From assembly GCA_024640445.1 (NCBI GenBank), contig JAHEEZ010000052.1, forward strand, positions 1 through 18,442: DNA of 18,442 nt, read 5' to 3'. The position numbers and the translations under genes are program-made. Position 1 is the first letter of the stretch, and each line of letters begins with the position of its first letter. Origin of the DNA: Acidobacteriota bacterium. Its GTDB lineage: Bacteria; Acidobacteriota; Blastocatellia; Pyrinomonadales; Pyrinomonadaceae. This document shows positions 1 through 6,481 of this stretch, piece after piece. A model generated the notes under the pieces. It was given only the letters and a program-made list of their open reading frames with translations. It was not told the DNA's origin and did no database searches.

Positions 1-216
1 AGGATCGAGTTCCGGAAGATACTCGACCGCCCCGGTGAGTCACCATTGTCGATCCTGTATCCGCTGGCGCAACTTGGAATGGCGCGTGCGCAAAAGGATA
101 GGGCGACGTATGAGAAGTTCTTTGAGATCTGGAAAGACGCGGATGAAGATCTGCCGATCATGATCGAGGCCAGGAAAGAGTATGAAGACTTGAGACCAAA
201 GCCATTTGTTTATTGA
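1..216 (+). CDS. C-terminal end of a winged-helix/TPR-type regulator (partial, 5' end outside window)
   Basis: Frame 1 is open from the first base to a TGA at 214-216 and gives 71 residues, beginning RIEFRKILDR and ending KPFVY. Alignment by eye to the last 64 residues of the complete regulator at 6482-8806 gives about 38 identities (59%). Shared blocks include LYPLAQLG, FF..WKDAD.DLP and A.KEY/A.REY. In that protein the segment ends a TPR-rich sensory region after an N-terminal winged-helix domain and a membrane helix, so this gene probably has the same layout. That is inferred from the tail only, since its DNA-binding domain is not visible. It carries a short extra tail (RPKPFVY) that the paralogue lacks. 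It converges on the TonB-dependent receptor gene and is followed by a hairpin at 222-271. Confidence 0.8.
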   Translation, partial: RIEFRKILDRPGESPLSILYPLAQLGMARAQKDRATYEKFFEIWKDADEDLPIMIEARKEYEDLRPKPFVY

Positions 217-221
217 TCAAT

Positions 222-271
222 AGGGAGGCTTCTGATCCAGCTAAACTTCAAGAGATGGCAGAGGCCTCCTT
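222..271. terminator. Long-loop hairpin between convergent genes
   Basis: An inverted repeat pairs 224-234 (ggaggcttctg) with 259-269 (cagaggcctcc): 11 pairs including one G-U. The pairing extends outward by a G-U at 223/270 and an A-T at 222/271. The loop is 24 bases. It lies just past the TGA at 216, and the plus-strand side is followed by pyrimidine-rich cctcttt. It is a plausible terminator for the partial regulator and could also slow transcripts leaving the receptor gene. There is no clean U-run, and the long loop makes this tentative. A 12-base palindrome, tattgatcaata (211-222), overlaps the stop codon and the base of the stem. Confidence 0.4.
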
Positions 272-349
272 CCTCTTTACTTTGAAGAACTTTTTCGCCA
301 ATCGGCCCTGCTTCAACCCGGAAGCGATCTACTCTTCGGGTCCAATTCC

Positions 350-3300
350 TTAAAATTCATACCGCAATCCGAACTGCATCGAACGGGGACTGCTTTGGGT
401 GTAAACAAAGATCTTTCCGAAGTTAGGGGGTGCGGTACCGGTCTCCGGATCTGACGGGACCCCTAGATTGCCAAAATTTCCCGCCGAGAAGGGCTGAAAG
501 TTCAAAACGTTGAAGACCTCCCAACGGACTTGGAGCCTGTGGTTCTCACGCCATGGCATTTCGAATGACTTGGATAAGCCCAGATCCAGGGAGTGAAAAT
601 CAGGCTGCCTGAACATGTTCCGCTCTCCCGTTTCACCGGGTCTGGCGTTTCGGAAGTTGTTGAACGCTGCCTGTGGATCGGAGAAGATGTTCTGCGTGTC
701 CCTGTCAGATCCGCCGCTAGCTAAAGGAATCGGACCGATGCGGGTGACATTGGATGTTATGTTCCAGTTCGTTGCCCATTTCCCTTGGTCAAAGGGTGAC
801 CGGATCGGTGCCCCTGTGTTCCAGCGGAAAACCCCGGCTAATTGCCATCCGCCGAGAACCTTGTCGAGAGATCCATTTATTCCGCTTCCAAATCTTTCTC
901 CCTGACCGAAAGGTACCCGGAATATGAAGTTCGCATTGAACAAATGCCTTATATCAAAATCCGAGACCGCGTAGCTGTCATCCGGCCGAAGGGAATTCAA
1001 AATGAACTGAGTCCCGTACGTTCCGCTGGTCTGCAATCCTGAAGCATTGTCCATCGATCTGGAGAAGGTGTAGTTGATGTCATATGACAAGGTCTCCCCG
1101 AGTCTCTGCCTAATGCTCAGCGTTCCTGCGTTGTAATTCGAGTATGCTGTCGTGCCATAAGCCGAAAGTGCCGCATATTGCGGATGAAAGAACATGTTCG
1201 GATAAAGTCCCGGGTCGGTTGGCAAACCATAGGCTGTTGAATCATCCAGGATCAGCTGGATGAGCGTATAGTCCCTGATACGGAAACCGCTGTCCGAAAA
1301 GAGCCCAAAGATCGCCTGTGTATTGTTGTTTGCCGGAAGCCCGAAGATACCGAGTGCAGCCATTGCATTTGGGAAAAGATTTTCAAAGTACGGGATAGCG
1401 GCGAGACTCGTGATCGGAATACCGGCTATCCGTGCATCAACCAGCAGCCCGGCTGCGGTGTACCAGTCCATCCCGGAAGCCGGATCGACCAGGTTGTTGA
1501 GAGCCATGATGTCGCGCGAGGCGAACAGATGTCTGGCCCTTCTCCCGATATAACTGGCTTCGACATAAAGTCCTTTTGGAAAACTCCGGCCGTAGGTCAA
1601 ATTCCACGTGTAGTGGATCGGGGATACGATCGTTGAATCCAACGAACTTTGAATTCGAGGCACTTCATCCGCCGGCACTGAAAATAGTTGTGCTGGTACC
1701 GGAATGCCTGGGAAGGATCGGACGGTCTGGTCAAACCCCGTAAACAACGGCGCCGGCCGGTTGGTCACATTGTAGGTGCCTGCAGGAAGCCCGCCCCAGG
1801 ACGAGGTGAACCCGATCGTTGACAAGCCGTCAAAGCCGACTGCCAGTTGCTGGCCAAAATAGTCATTAGTGATGGCAAACCCGCCTCTGAACGTGGACGT
1901 TCCCGTTTCTCCGAATAGTCTTCTGAAGAACCCGCGTTCAAAACTCGGCGACCATGCAGCGGCAATACGCGGCTGGAGATTATTCGTGTCCATCTTGTAG
2001 AAGCCGGGGGCATCGTTCTTCGGTCCAGCCAGTTGAAAGTCAATGAGATCGTTCATAGGAATGCCGTTCTGGGAAGAGGCAACTCGCCTATCAAAGAAAT
2101 CTCCAAGCGGTTCCGTGGGTGCGACCTGAAATCCAGTCTGTTCATAAACCGGGCGGCTTAACGCATACCGCAGGCCCAGCGTGAAGGTCAGATCGCGTCT
2201 TGGTTTCCAGATATCCTGAAAATAGGCGTCATATTCCTCGGTAGCGAAGTTCCGGGTCGAAGGAGTTCTCTCCGGCAGGACACTCCCGTCCTTGTCAAAA
2301 TTGAAATTTACCGAGTACCGGGGAAATCTTCCGATCAATGCCGAAGCTGCATACCGGTAATTAAGTTCCTGCCCCTGGGCAATCGCATAGCCCGAGTTTT
2401 GAAGTTCGACGTCAAGGACGCCGCCGAGCCCGGGATAACCAAACGGGTGTGTCGAGGCAGAATCATACGCTTTGTCGTAGTTTTTTCTGCTATTTCTGAT
2501 CAACCGGACATTGCCGCCGAACTGGAGGGTGTGGGCCCCCTTGACCCAGGAGAAGTCGTCCGTGAAGTTCTGTGTTGCGGTCGTGCGGTTGGATTCACGC
2601 GAAAAAGAACTTGGGGCGAAGATACCCCAGAAGACAATGCTGTTTTCTGATGAGTCACCCTGAAAGCTCATCGCCTGGCGGGTGAATCCCCATCGGAAGT
2701 TATTGATCCGGTTGCTCCCGATCACCCAATCGTGCCCAACAGCCCATCCGTACGGGTGAGTCCATTGATCTATTCCCGGAGCATCCGGCAAGACGGAAAG
2801 ACCGCCGGAATTGTCCCATTGATAGTTACCGCGGAAGAACAAATTGTGATTCCCGGCCGGACTTACGTCAAACCGGGCAATATGCGTGTTCTCCTTTATT
2901 TTTATGGGGCTGTTGAATCGAAATCCTCCTGTATTGAATCCGTCACCGACCGACCGGTCGTTAACGGGATATCTGCTTGTGACGTCAGCAAACAGTGCGA
3001 CAACAGCGGGGTTGATTCCGACCTGATCATATATGTTATTCAGGTCGGCAAGACCCAGCGTGATCTCATGGGGCGAAACAGTATTTCGATCCTCTCCCGG
3101 TAGCCAGCCCAGGAACTTCAACATTCCTTGTCCCATATGAGCTAGCGGAACAAGCCGGACCAACGGCGATTCTTTCCGCTGGCGTTGGCCCTCATAACTG
3201 TAAAAGAAAAATGCCTTGTCTTTGATGATGGGCCCGCCAAGCCTTCCCCCGAATACGTCCCGGGACAAGCTTGGCCTTGGGACCCTTTCATCACCTACCT

Positions 3301-4132
3301 CAGCGATTCCGTTGATGACATCGGGATCGCTGGCCTCATAACGTCCCGTCGCGTTATTGAAGAAATTGTTGGCTGACCATTTTGTCGGCCGATAGAAATA
3401 GAATCCCGCGCCGTGCAGGGCATTTGAACCACCCCTGGTGATCATCGATATCTGAGCCCCCGACGACCGGCCCTGGTTGGCATTGGGGTTAAGGGTCGTT
3501 ATTCGAAACTCTTCGACTGCTTCGGTGGATAATCTGAGTGCTTCCGGCGATGTTTGCTGATCATTGATATCGACACCGTCGAGAGTAATGTTCGGTTGGT
3601 CACTTCTGTTGCCGGTGACATACCCATCCATGGTTACTCCAGGCTGCAGCGTCATAAGACTCACCACTCTTCGGAGAGCTGTAGGAAGCTGTGTGATCTG
3701 GGCAGGAACGAATGTATTGCCAAGGCTCGCGTCCTGCGTATTGACGACCGAATCGATCGACCTGCTGGTCACATCAATCGTCACGGTCAGGACTCCGGGC
3801 TCGAGTAAGAAATTGACTACGACTGTCGAGTCGACTGGCGCCTGAACATTCTTATTGACCGCTTGGTTGAAGTTTCCGGACCGGACCTCCATCCGGTAGG
3901 TCGATGGCGGAAGTCCGGTAATCCTGTAAATACCTATCTGATTTGAAGTGGTTGATCTGGTAAATGATGTGGAAGGATTCTTGATGGTAACCAGGGCTCC
4001 TGGTACGGCGGCACCCGTTTGGTCGGTCACGCTGCCGGTTATCGTGGCTGTGCCGGTCTGGGCCTGCGCGTTACCCAACAAGACGATGCTGAACACCATG
4101 GCCATCAGCGGAACTGACCGAGTGATTCTCAT
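350..4132 (-). CDS. Oar-like TonB-dependent receptor with carboxypeptidase-regulatory-like N-terminal domain
   Basis: This is a 1260-residue outer-membrane protein. Residues 1-24 form a Sec signal peptide (basic MRITR, hydrophobic core, AQA cleavage site before Q25). Residues about 28-115 form a carboxypeptidase-regulatory-like beta-sandwich (TITGSVTDQTGAAVPGALV, then YRITGLPPSTYRMEVRSGNF). A plug-like region follows at about 140-260, with NITLDGVDINDQ, AVEEFRI and the glycine/serine-rich SGAQISMITRGGSNALHG. The rest is a long beta-barrel rich in aromatic/Asn repeats, ending in a terminal Phe (MQFGLRYEF), as expected for barrel insertion. Such receptors use TonB energy to import large substrates; the substrate here is unknown. 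The start is supported by AGGGAGGAG at 4135-4143 just before the ATG. It follows the beta-helix gene on the same strand after a 427-base gap containing a hairpin and two palindromes, so it is probably its own transcription unit. No typical TonB box was recognised. Confidence 0.93.
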   Translation of the reverse strand: MRITRSVPLMAMVFSIVLLGNAQAQTGTATITGSVTDQTGAAVPGALVTIKNPSTSFTRSTTSNQIGIYRITGLPPSTYRMEVRSGNFNQAVNKNVQAPVDSTVVVNFLLEPGVLTVTIDVTSRSIDSVVNTQDASLGNTFVPAQITQLPTALRRVVSLMTLQPGVTMDGYVTGNRSDQPNITLDGVDINDQQTSPEALRLSTEAVEEFRITTLNPNANQGRSSGAQISMITRGGSNALHGAGFYFYRPTKWSANNFFNNATGRYEASDPDVINGIAEVGDERVPRPSLSRDVFGGRLGGPIIKDKAFFFYSYEGQRQRKESPLVRLVPLAHMGQGMLKFLGWLPGEDRNTVSPHEITLGLADLNNIYDQVGINPAVVALFADVTSRYPVNDRSVGDGFNTGGFRFNSPIKIKENTHIARFDVSPAGNHNLFFRGNYQWDNSGGLSVLPDAPGIDQWTHPYGWAVGHDWVIGSNRINNFRWGFTRQAMSFQGDSSENSIVFWGIFAPSSFSRESNRTTATQNFTDDFSWVKGAHTLQFGGNVRLIRNSRKNYDKAYDSASTHPFGYPGLGGVLDVELQNSGYAIAQGQELNYRYAASALIGRFPRYSVNFNFDKDGSVLPERTPSTRNFATEEYDAYFQDIWKPRRDLTFTLGLRYALSRPVYEQTGFQVAPTEPLGDFFDRRVASSQNGIPMNDLIDFQLAGPKNDAPGFYKMDTNNLQPRIAAAWSPSFERGFFRRLFGETGTSTFRGGFAITNDYFGQQLAVGFDGLSTIGFTSSWGGLPAGTYNVTNRPAPLFTGFDQTVRSFPGIPVPAQLFSVPADEVPRIQSSLDSTIVSPIHYTWNLTYGRSFPKGLYVEASYIGRRARHLFASRDIMALNNLVDPASGMDWYTAAGLLVDARIAGIPITSLAAIPYFENLFPNAMAALGIFGLPANNNTQAIFGLFSDSGFRIRDYTLIQLILDDSTAYGLPTDPGLYPNMFFHPQYAALSAYGTTAYSNYNAGTLSIRQRLGETLSYDINYTFSRSMDNASGLQTSGTYGTQFILNSLRPDDSYAVSDFDIRHLFNANFIFRVPFGQGERFGSGINGSLDKVLGGWQLAGVFRWNTGAPIRSPFDQGKWATNWNITSNVTRIGPIPLASGGSDRDTQNIFSDPQAAFNNFRNARPGETGERNMFRQPDFHSLDLGLSKSFEMPWRENHRLQVRWEVFNVLNFQPFSAGNFGNLGVPSDPETGTAPPNFGKIFVYTQSSPRSMQFGLRYEF

Positions 4133-4134
4133 AA

Positions 4135-4143
4135 CTCCTCCCT
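4135..4143 (-). promoter_or_regulatory. Strong ribosome binding site of the TonB-dependent receptor
   Basis: On the minus strand the sequence is AGGGAGGAG followed by tt and the ATG at 4132. This is an extended Shine-Dalgarno match and fixes the receptor start. It suggests efficient translation, as expected for an abundant outer-membrane protein. Confidence 0.75.
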
Positions 4144-4277
4144 ACGGAAATCGTTTAAGATGATGGCAATTGGAGGCCGTCACGCTTGAATCTGTGCTGA
4201 TCCGGTGATTATTGGTTCATTGAGGTGCAACATTTGTTCCACGATTTTTTTCAAGTGTGAAGAAGGTGCGTTGAAAG

Positions 4278-4287
4278 GCGTTAACGC
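4278..4287. repeat. 10-base perfect palindrome gcgttaacgc
   Basis: The sequence gcgttaacgc is identical to its reverse complement. It lies about 150 bases upstream of the receptor start and 40 bases from the 18-base palindrome. It could be a minor protein-binding site. At this length it could also be chance. Confidence 0.3.
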
Positions 4288-4327
4288 GAAGGGAGGGCAG
4301 AAGCTATCTGCGATCCACATTATTTGG

Positions 4328-4345
4328 CTGCGAAATATTTCGCAG
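4328..4345. promoter_or_regulatory. 18-base perfect palindrome, candidate operator upstream of the receptor
   Basis: The sequence ctgcgaaatatttcgcag equals its own reverse complement over all 18 bases. It is centred about 205 bases upstream of the receptor ATG. A TTGACT hexamer (4367-4362, minus strand) ends 16 bases upstream of it, so a dimeric protein bound here would cover the expected -10 region. A zero-loop palindrome with an AT centre and GC arms is more typical of a dimer binding site than of a terminator. The binding protein is unknown; either flanking winged-helix regulator is an obvious but untested candidate. Confidence 0.5.
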
Positions 4346-4461
4346 TTGATCGTCATCTTTCAGTCAAAAGTTTGTTTGGTTATTTGATTTGATAGCGGTA
4401 CCGGGCACTATGTTTCTGTGAGGGTGTGACGAATTTCAAAAAGATCCTGAGGCAGTCTTGA

Positions 4462-4502
4462 GATCGCCCCGATGAACTGTTTATCAGATCATCGGGGCGA
4501 TC
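4462..4502 (-). terminator. Strong hairpin after the beta-helix gene
   Basis: The arms 4462-4475 (gatcgccccgatga) and 4489-4502 (tcatcggggcgatc) are perfectly complementary over 14 bases. After one A/A mismatch, three more pairs (ctg/cag) close a 5-base loop. It begins 58 bases past the TAG of the beta-helix gene. The minus-strand continuation has a short T-run (tcttttt) only about 16 bases after the stem, so termination may not be classic intrinsic; it could also be an mRNA-stabilising 3' end. Confidence 0.6.
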
Positions 4503-4559
4503 GAACGTATCAGGCTTACTTGTTTTGCCAGTCTAAAGAATTGCAGGCCGCGTAAGAGG

Positions 4560-6110
4560 CTATGGCGTGCCGCCTCTCCGGAGCAACCGACGCTGCTCAA
4601 GCATTGCTTCCTTTGCCTGCATCTTTTGATTCATCGCGTCTTTCACTTTCTGACCGATCTTCATATGCATGTTGTTGACGCCCGTATAGATGTTTCCCGC
4701 TCCGGGATAACCGGAGTCGTAGACGTTCACGCGGTTGTTGCCGCCGATTATCATTGAGTCGGTCACACGCCCATCAAAATACCCAAGCCAGATCTTGGCA
4801 ATTCCCCATGGCGCCACCTGGAAATTGTTGAAGTTGTTTGCTTTCAGGAAATGGTTGGCCCCACTGATCATATAGATACCGGCACCACCGTTCCCCTCGA
4901 TCCTGTTGTTCGTGACCACCACTCCGTCGGTGGTATTGCTGAAGATGGGGCCCCACAGCCAGGCTTCCTCACCGTGGATACTGTTGTTTGAGATCACGAC
5001 GTCACTATTGGCGTTATTTCTGATCTCGACGCCCGCCCAGTTCGCATCAGGTTCCTGCTTGATATTGCAATCGAAAACTCCAAGCCTGGAGTTTGTATTT
5101 CCTCCGAAAGCAACACCTGAAGAGTCTTGTGTTTCAAGCCTCGAAGCATTCACATTGAGATTGTTGCATCCCCAGACCTCGACAGGAGCCTCGATGCAGT
5201 TCTTAAGCGTAACTTTCTCATTCGGCAACCCTCCGATATTAACTACCGCATCGGAGAGCTCGTAGAACTGAATGGCTCCCCAGACGTTATTCTCGAAATC
5301 ACAGCCCCTGATGTTGTGAACGCCGCCTTTGTCACCCCATAGCTGGAAATGAAGCGGTGTTTCCGGCATTCCCGAAGAGTCAAGAGAGCCGATGAAACGC
5401 ACGTTAACGACATCCGTCCCGATCAGGTCATTGAGGCCGGGGACAAACGTTCCCAATCCGAGAAAATTAACCAGTCCTTTCGATCCAAAGGCATTAGCGG
5501 GATCTACAAGCTCCGATTCAGATTCAAATGTCAGATCCTTTACGCTCGCATAGGTCTGGATCACCGCCATAAGTGTGTGATCATCTGAAGCGAAACCGGG
5601 CAATTCATAGTGCAAAGGCCCGAATCCAGCTCCGCCCGGTCCCCGGACACCCTTCAGGATCGTCACATCTTTCCCTGCCCCCTGGATAGTTCCATTGAAA
5701 AGCACTGTACTGTACGAGGGATCAGACGGGTCAGAAATATCCTGCCTCCCGATAAAACGGTGGATCATGAATGTGCCGGGACCCAGGTAAAGCGTTCCGC
5801 CATTGTCAAGAGCCGGATCATGGAGCGCGGCTTGAAGTGCGGCTGTGTCTGTCGTTGAATCACCGGTCGGCATCAAAGGGTCATCAGGACTCCAACCGGG
5901 AGCCATGCTTGCAACCCTGCTCACTCTTTGTCTGCCTTTGGTCGCACCTCTTACCAGCGTCACCCCGCCCAGCGCAGCGGCCGTCAGTGCCGCGCCGGCG
6001 ACGCCCGCCTTCTTTAGGAAATCTTTTCTCGATATGCCTGCCGAGCCGATCATCGACTCGGTTTGAGCTATTTCTTCTTTCGTGGTCTTAAGTGAATCAT
6101 CATCTTTCAT
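4560..6110 (-). CDS. Exported right-handed parallel beta-helix (pectate-lyase-fold) protein with Tat-like signal
   Basis: The protein has 516 residues. I place the start at the ATG 6110-6108 because GGAGGA at 6118-6123 lies at ideal distance. A longer in-frame TTG start at 6125 would put that site inside the coding sequence. The N-terminus is long and polar, then SRKDFLK (27-33) and a hydrophobic alanine/glycine stretch (to about 56). This resembles a Tat signal with RK in place of RR. Residues 83-96 (GDSTTDTAALQAAL) resemble the conserved opening of pectate-lyase-superfamily beta-helices. The middle is full of short beta-helix rungs (VVISNNSIHG, VVVTNNRIEGNGGAGIYMISGANH), like carbohydrate-binding or -cleaving proteins and NosD-type folds. 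A charged helical tail (KDAMNQKMQAKEAMLEQRR) ends the chain. No catalytic residues can be assigned, so an enzyme role is not shown. It may supply substrate to, or act near, the downstream receptor. Confidence 0.82.
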   Translation of the reverse strand: MKDDDSLKTTKEEIAQTESMIGSAGISRKDFLKKAGVAGAALTAAALGGVTLVRGATKGRQRVSRVASMAPGWSPDDPLMPTGDSTTDTAALQAALHDPALDNGGTLYLGPGTFMIHRFIGRQDISDPSDPSYSTVLFNGTIQGAGKDVTILKGVRGPGGAGFGPLHYELPGFASDDHTLMAVIQTYASVKDLTFESESELVDPANAFGSKGLVNFLGLGTFVPGLNDLIGTDVVNVRFIGSLDSSGMPETPLHFQLWGDKGGVHNIRGCDFENNVWGAIQFYELSDAVVNIGGLPNEKVTLKNCIEAPVEVWGCNNLNVNASRLETQDSSGVAFGGNTNSRLGVFDCNIKQEPDANWAGVEIRNNANSDVVISNNSIHGEEAWLWGPIFSNTTDGVVVTNNRIEGNGGAGIYMISGANHFLKANNFNNFQVAPWGIAKIWLGYFDGRVTDSMIIGGNNRVNVYDSGYPGAGNIYTGVNNMHMKIGQKVKDAMNQKMQAKEAMLEQRRLLRRGGTP

Positions 6111-6117
6111 ACGATTG

Positions 6118-6123
6118 TCCTCC
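6118..6123 (-). promoter_or_regulatory. Ribosome binding site that decides the beta-helix gene start
   Basis: The minus strand reads GGAGGA, then 7 bases (caatcgt), then ATG at 6110. This favours the ATG over the TTG at 6125, which overlaps the site itself. Confidence 0.7.
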
Positions 6124-6138
6124 AATGGCCAGTTCTAT

Positions 6139-6166
6139 TTCCAGCCGTCACTGAAGGCGACTGGAA
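6139..6166 (-). promoter_or_regulatory. Imperfect hairpin in the 5' leader of the beta-helix gene
   Basis: On the minus strand, ttccagtcgcc (6166-6156) can pair with gacggctggaa (6149-6139): 11 positions with one mismatch and one G-U, closing a 6-base loop. It ends about 16 bases before the ribosome binding site. If transcribed, it would form a stem in the leader and could affect mRNA stability or translation. It matches no riboswitch I recognise. Confidence 0.35.
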
Positions 6167-6260
6167 CCTACCAAAAAGTCGCGTGGAGTTCATTTCTCCA
6201 GGACGACCAAGTTGGTTTCTAGTCCTGAAATTCTTTGTAACAGAACCTAATGGGTGTAAT

Positions 6261-6303
6261 ATGGGGGCAATCAGTTCAGACCCCCATTAAAGCAAGACCC
6301 CCA
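6261..6303. promoter_or_regulatory. TGGGGG/CCCCCA repeat cluster, candidate operator
   Basis: The sequence atggggg (6261-6267) is inverted as cccccat (6281-6287), with a 13-base spacer. A direct repeat, agaccccca, occurs at 6278-6286 and again at 6295-6303, 17 bases apart. Three copies of the same half-site in about 43 bases, in the middle of a divergent intergenic region, suggest a binding region controlling one or both genes. Winged-helix OmpR/CadC-class proteins often bind repeated half-sites, so autoregulation by the adjacent regulator is a reasonable guess. Confidence 0.4.
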
Positions 6304-6362
6304 ACCTTCCGGGTTGCTCCGTCAACCTGCCGATGAGTGTTGCCAAAGCAATCCAGGAGCTG

Positions 6363-6383
6363 GAAGCTGTCAATATCAGCTTC
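6363..6383. repeat. 7+7 inverted repeat upstream of the regulator gene
   Basis: The arms gaagctg (6363-6369) and cagcttc (6377-6383) are perfectly complementary with a 7-base spacer. It lies about 100 bases before the regulator ATG and could be a leader hairpin or a protein site. It is short enough that chance is possible. Confidence 0.3.
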
Positions 6384-6481
6384 GTTCAGCATGTGCGGAT
6401 AATAGCGACCGCTGGGGAAATGCGTCTTTCTGAAAATGTGAATGTTTCTTGAAGGTTTTCTAACGCCCCGAAACAGGTGTT

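Larger units (their letters stand above)
4133..4559. other. Gene-free control region upstream of the receptor (427 bases)
   Basis: This AT-richer stretch separates the beta-helix stop from the receptor start. I see no credible gene: an open frame at 4205-4387 has no family resemblance and no ribosome binding site. Reading toward the receptor (minus strand), it holds a long hairpin (4502-4462), a possible -35-like TTGACT (4367-4362), an 18-base perfect palindrome (4345-4328), a 10-base perfect palindrome (4287-4278) and the receptor ribosome binding site. The order hairpin, promoter-like element, operator-like palindrome, gene fits separate control of the receptor. No convincing -10 box is visible at the right distance from TTGACT. 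Confidence 0.55.
6111..6481. other. Divergent intergenic control region (371 bases)
   Basis: This lies between the divergent beta-helix gene and the winged-helix/TPR regulator, so both promoters should be here. I see no gene. It contains a leader hairpin on the beta-helix side (6139-6166), a G/C-tract inverted repeat with a direct repeat (6261-6303) near the middle, and a 7+7 inverted repeat (6363-6383) on the regulator side. Promoter hexamers could not be placed with confidence. Confidence 0.6.

Noticed and set aside
4205..4387. 60-residue open frame between the beta-helix and receptor genes
   Set aside because: It has no ribosome binding site or recognisable features and covers the palindromes of a control region.
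6111..6125. TTG start giving a longer beta-helix protein
   Set aside because: The only good ribosome binding site (6118-6123) would lie inside that start region, whereas it is well placed for the ATG at 6110.
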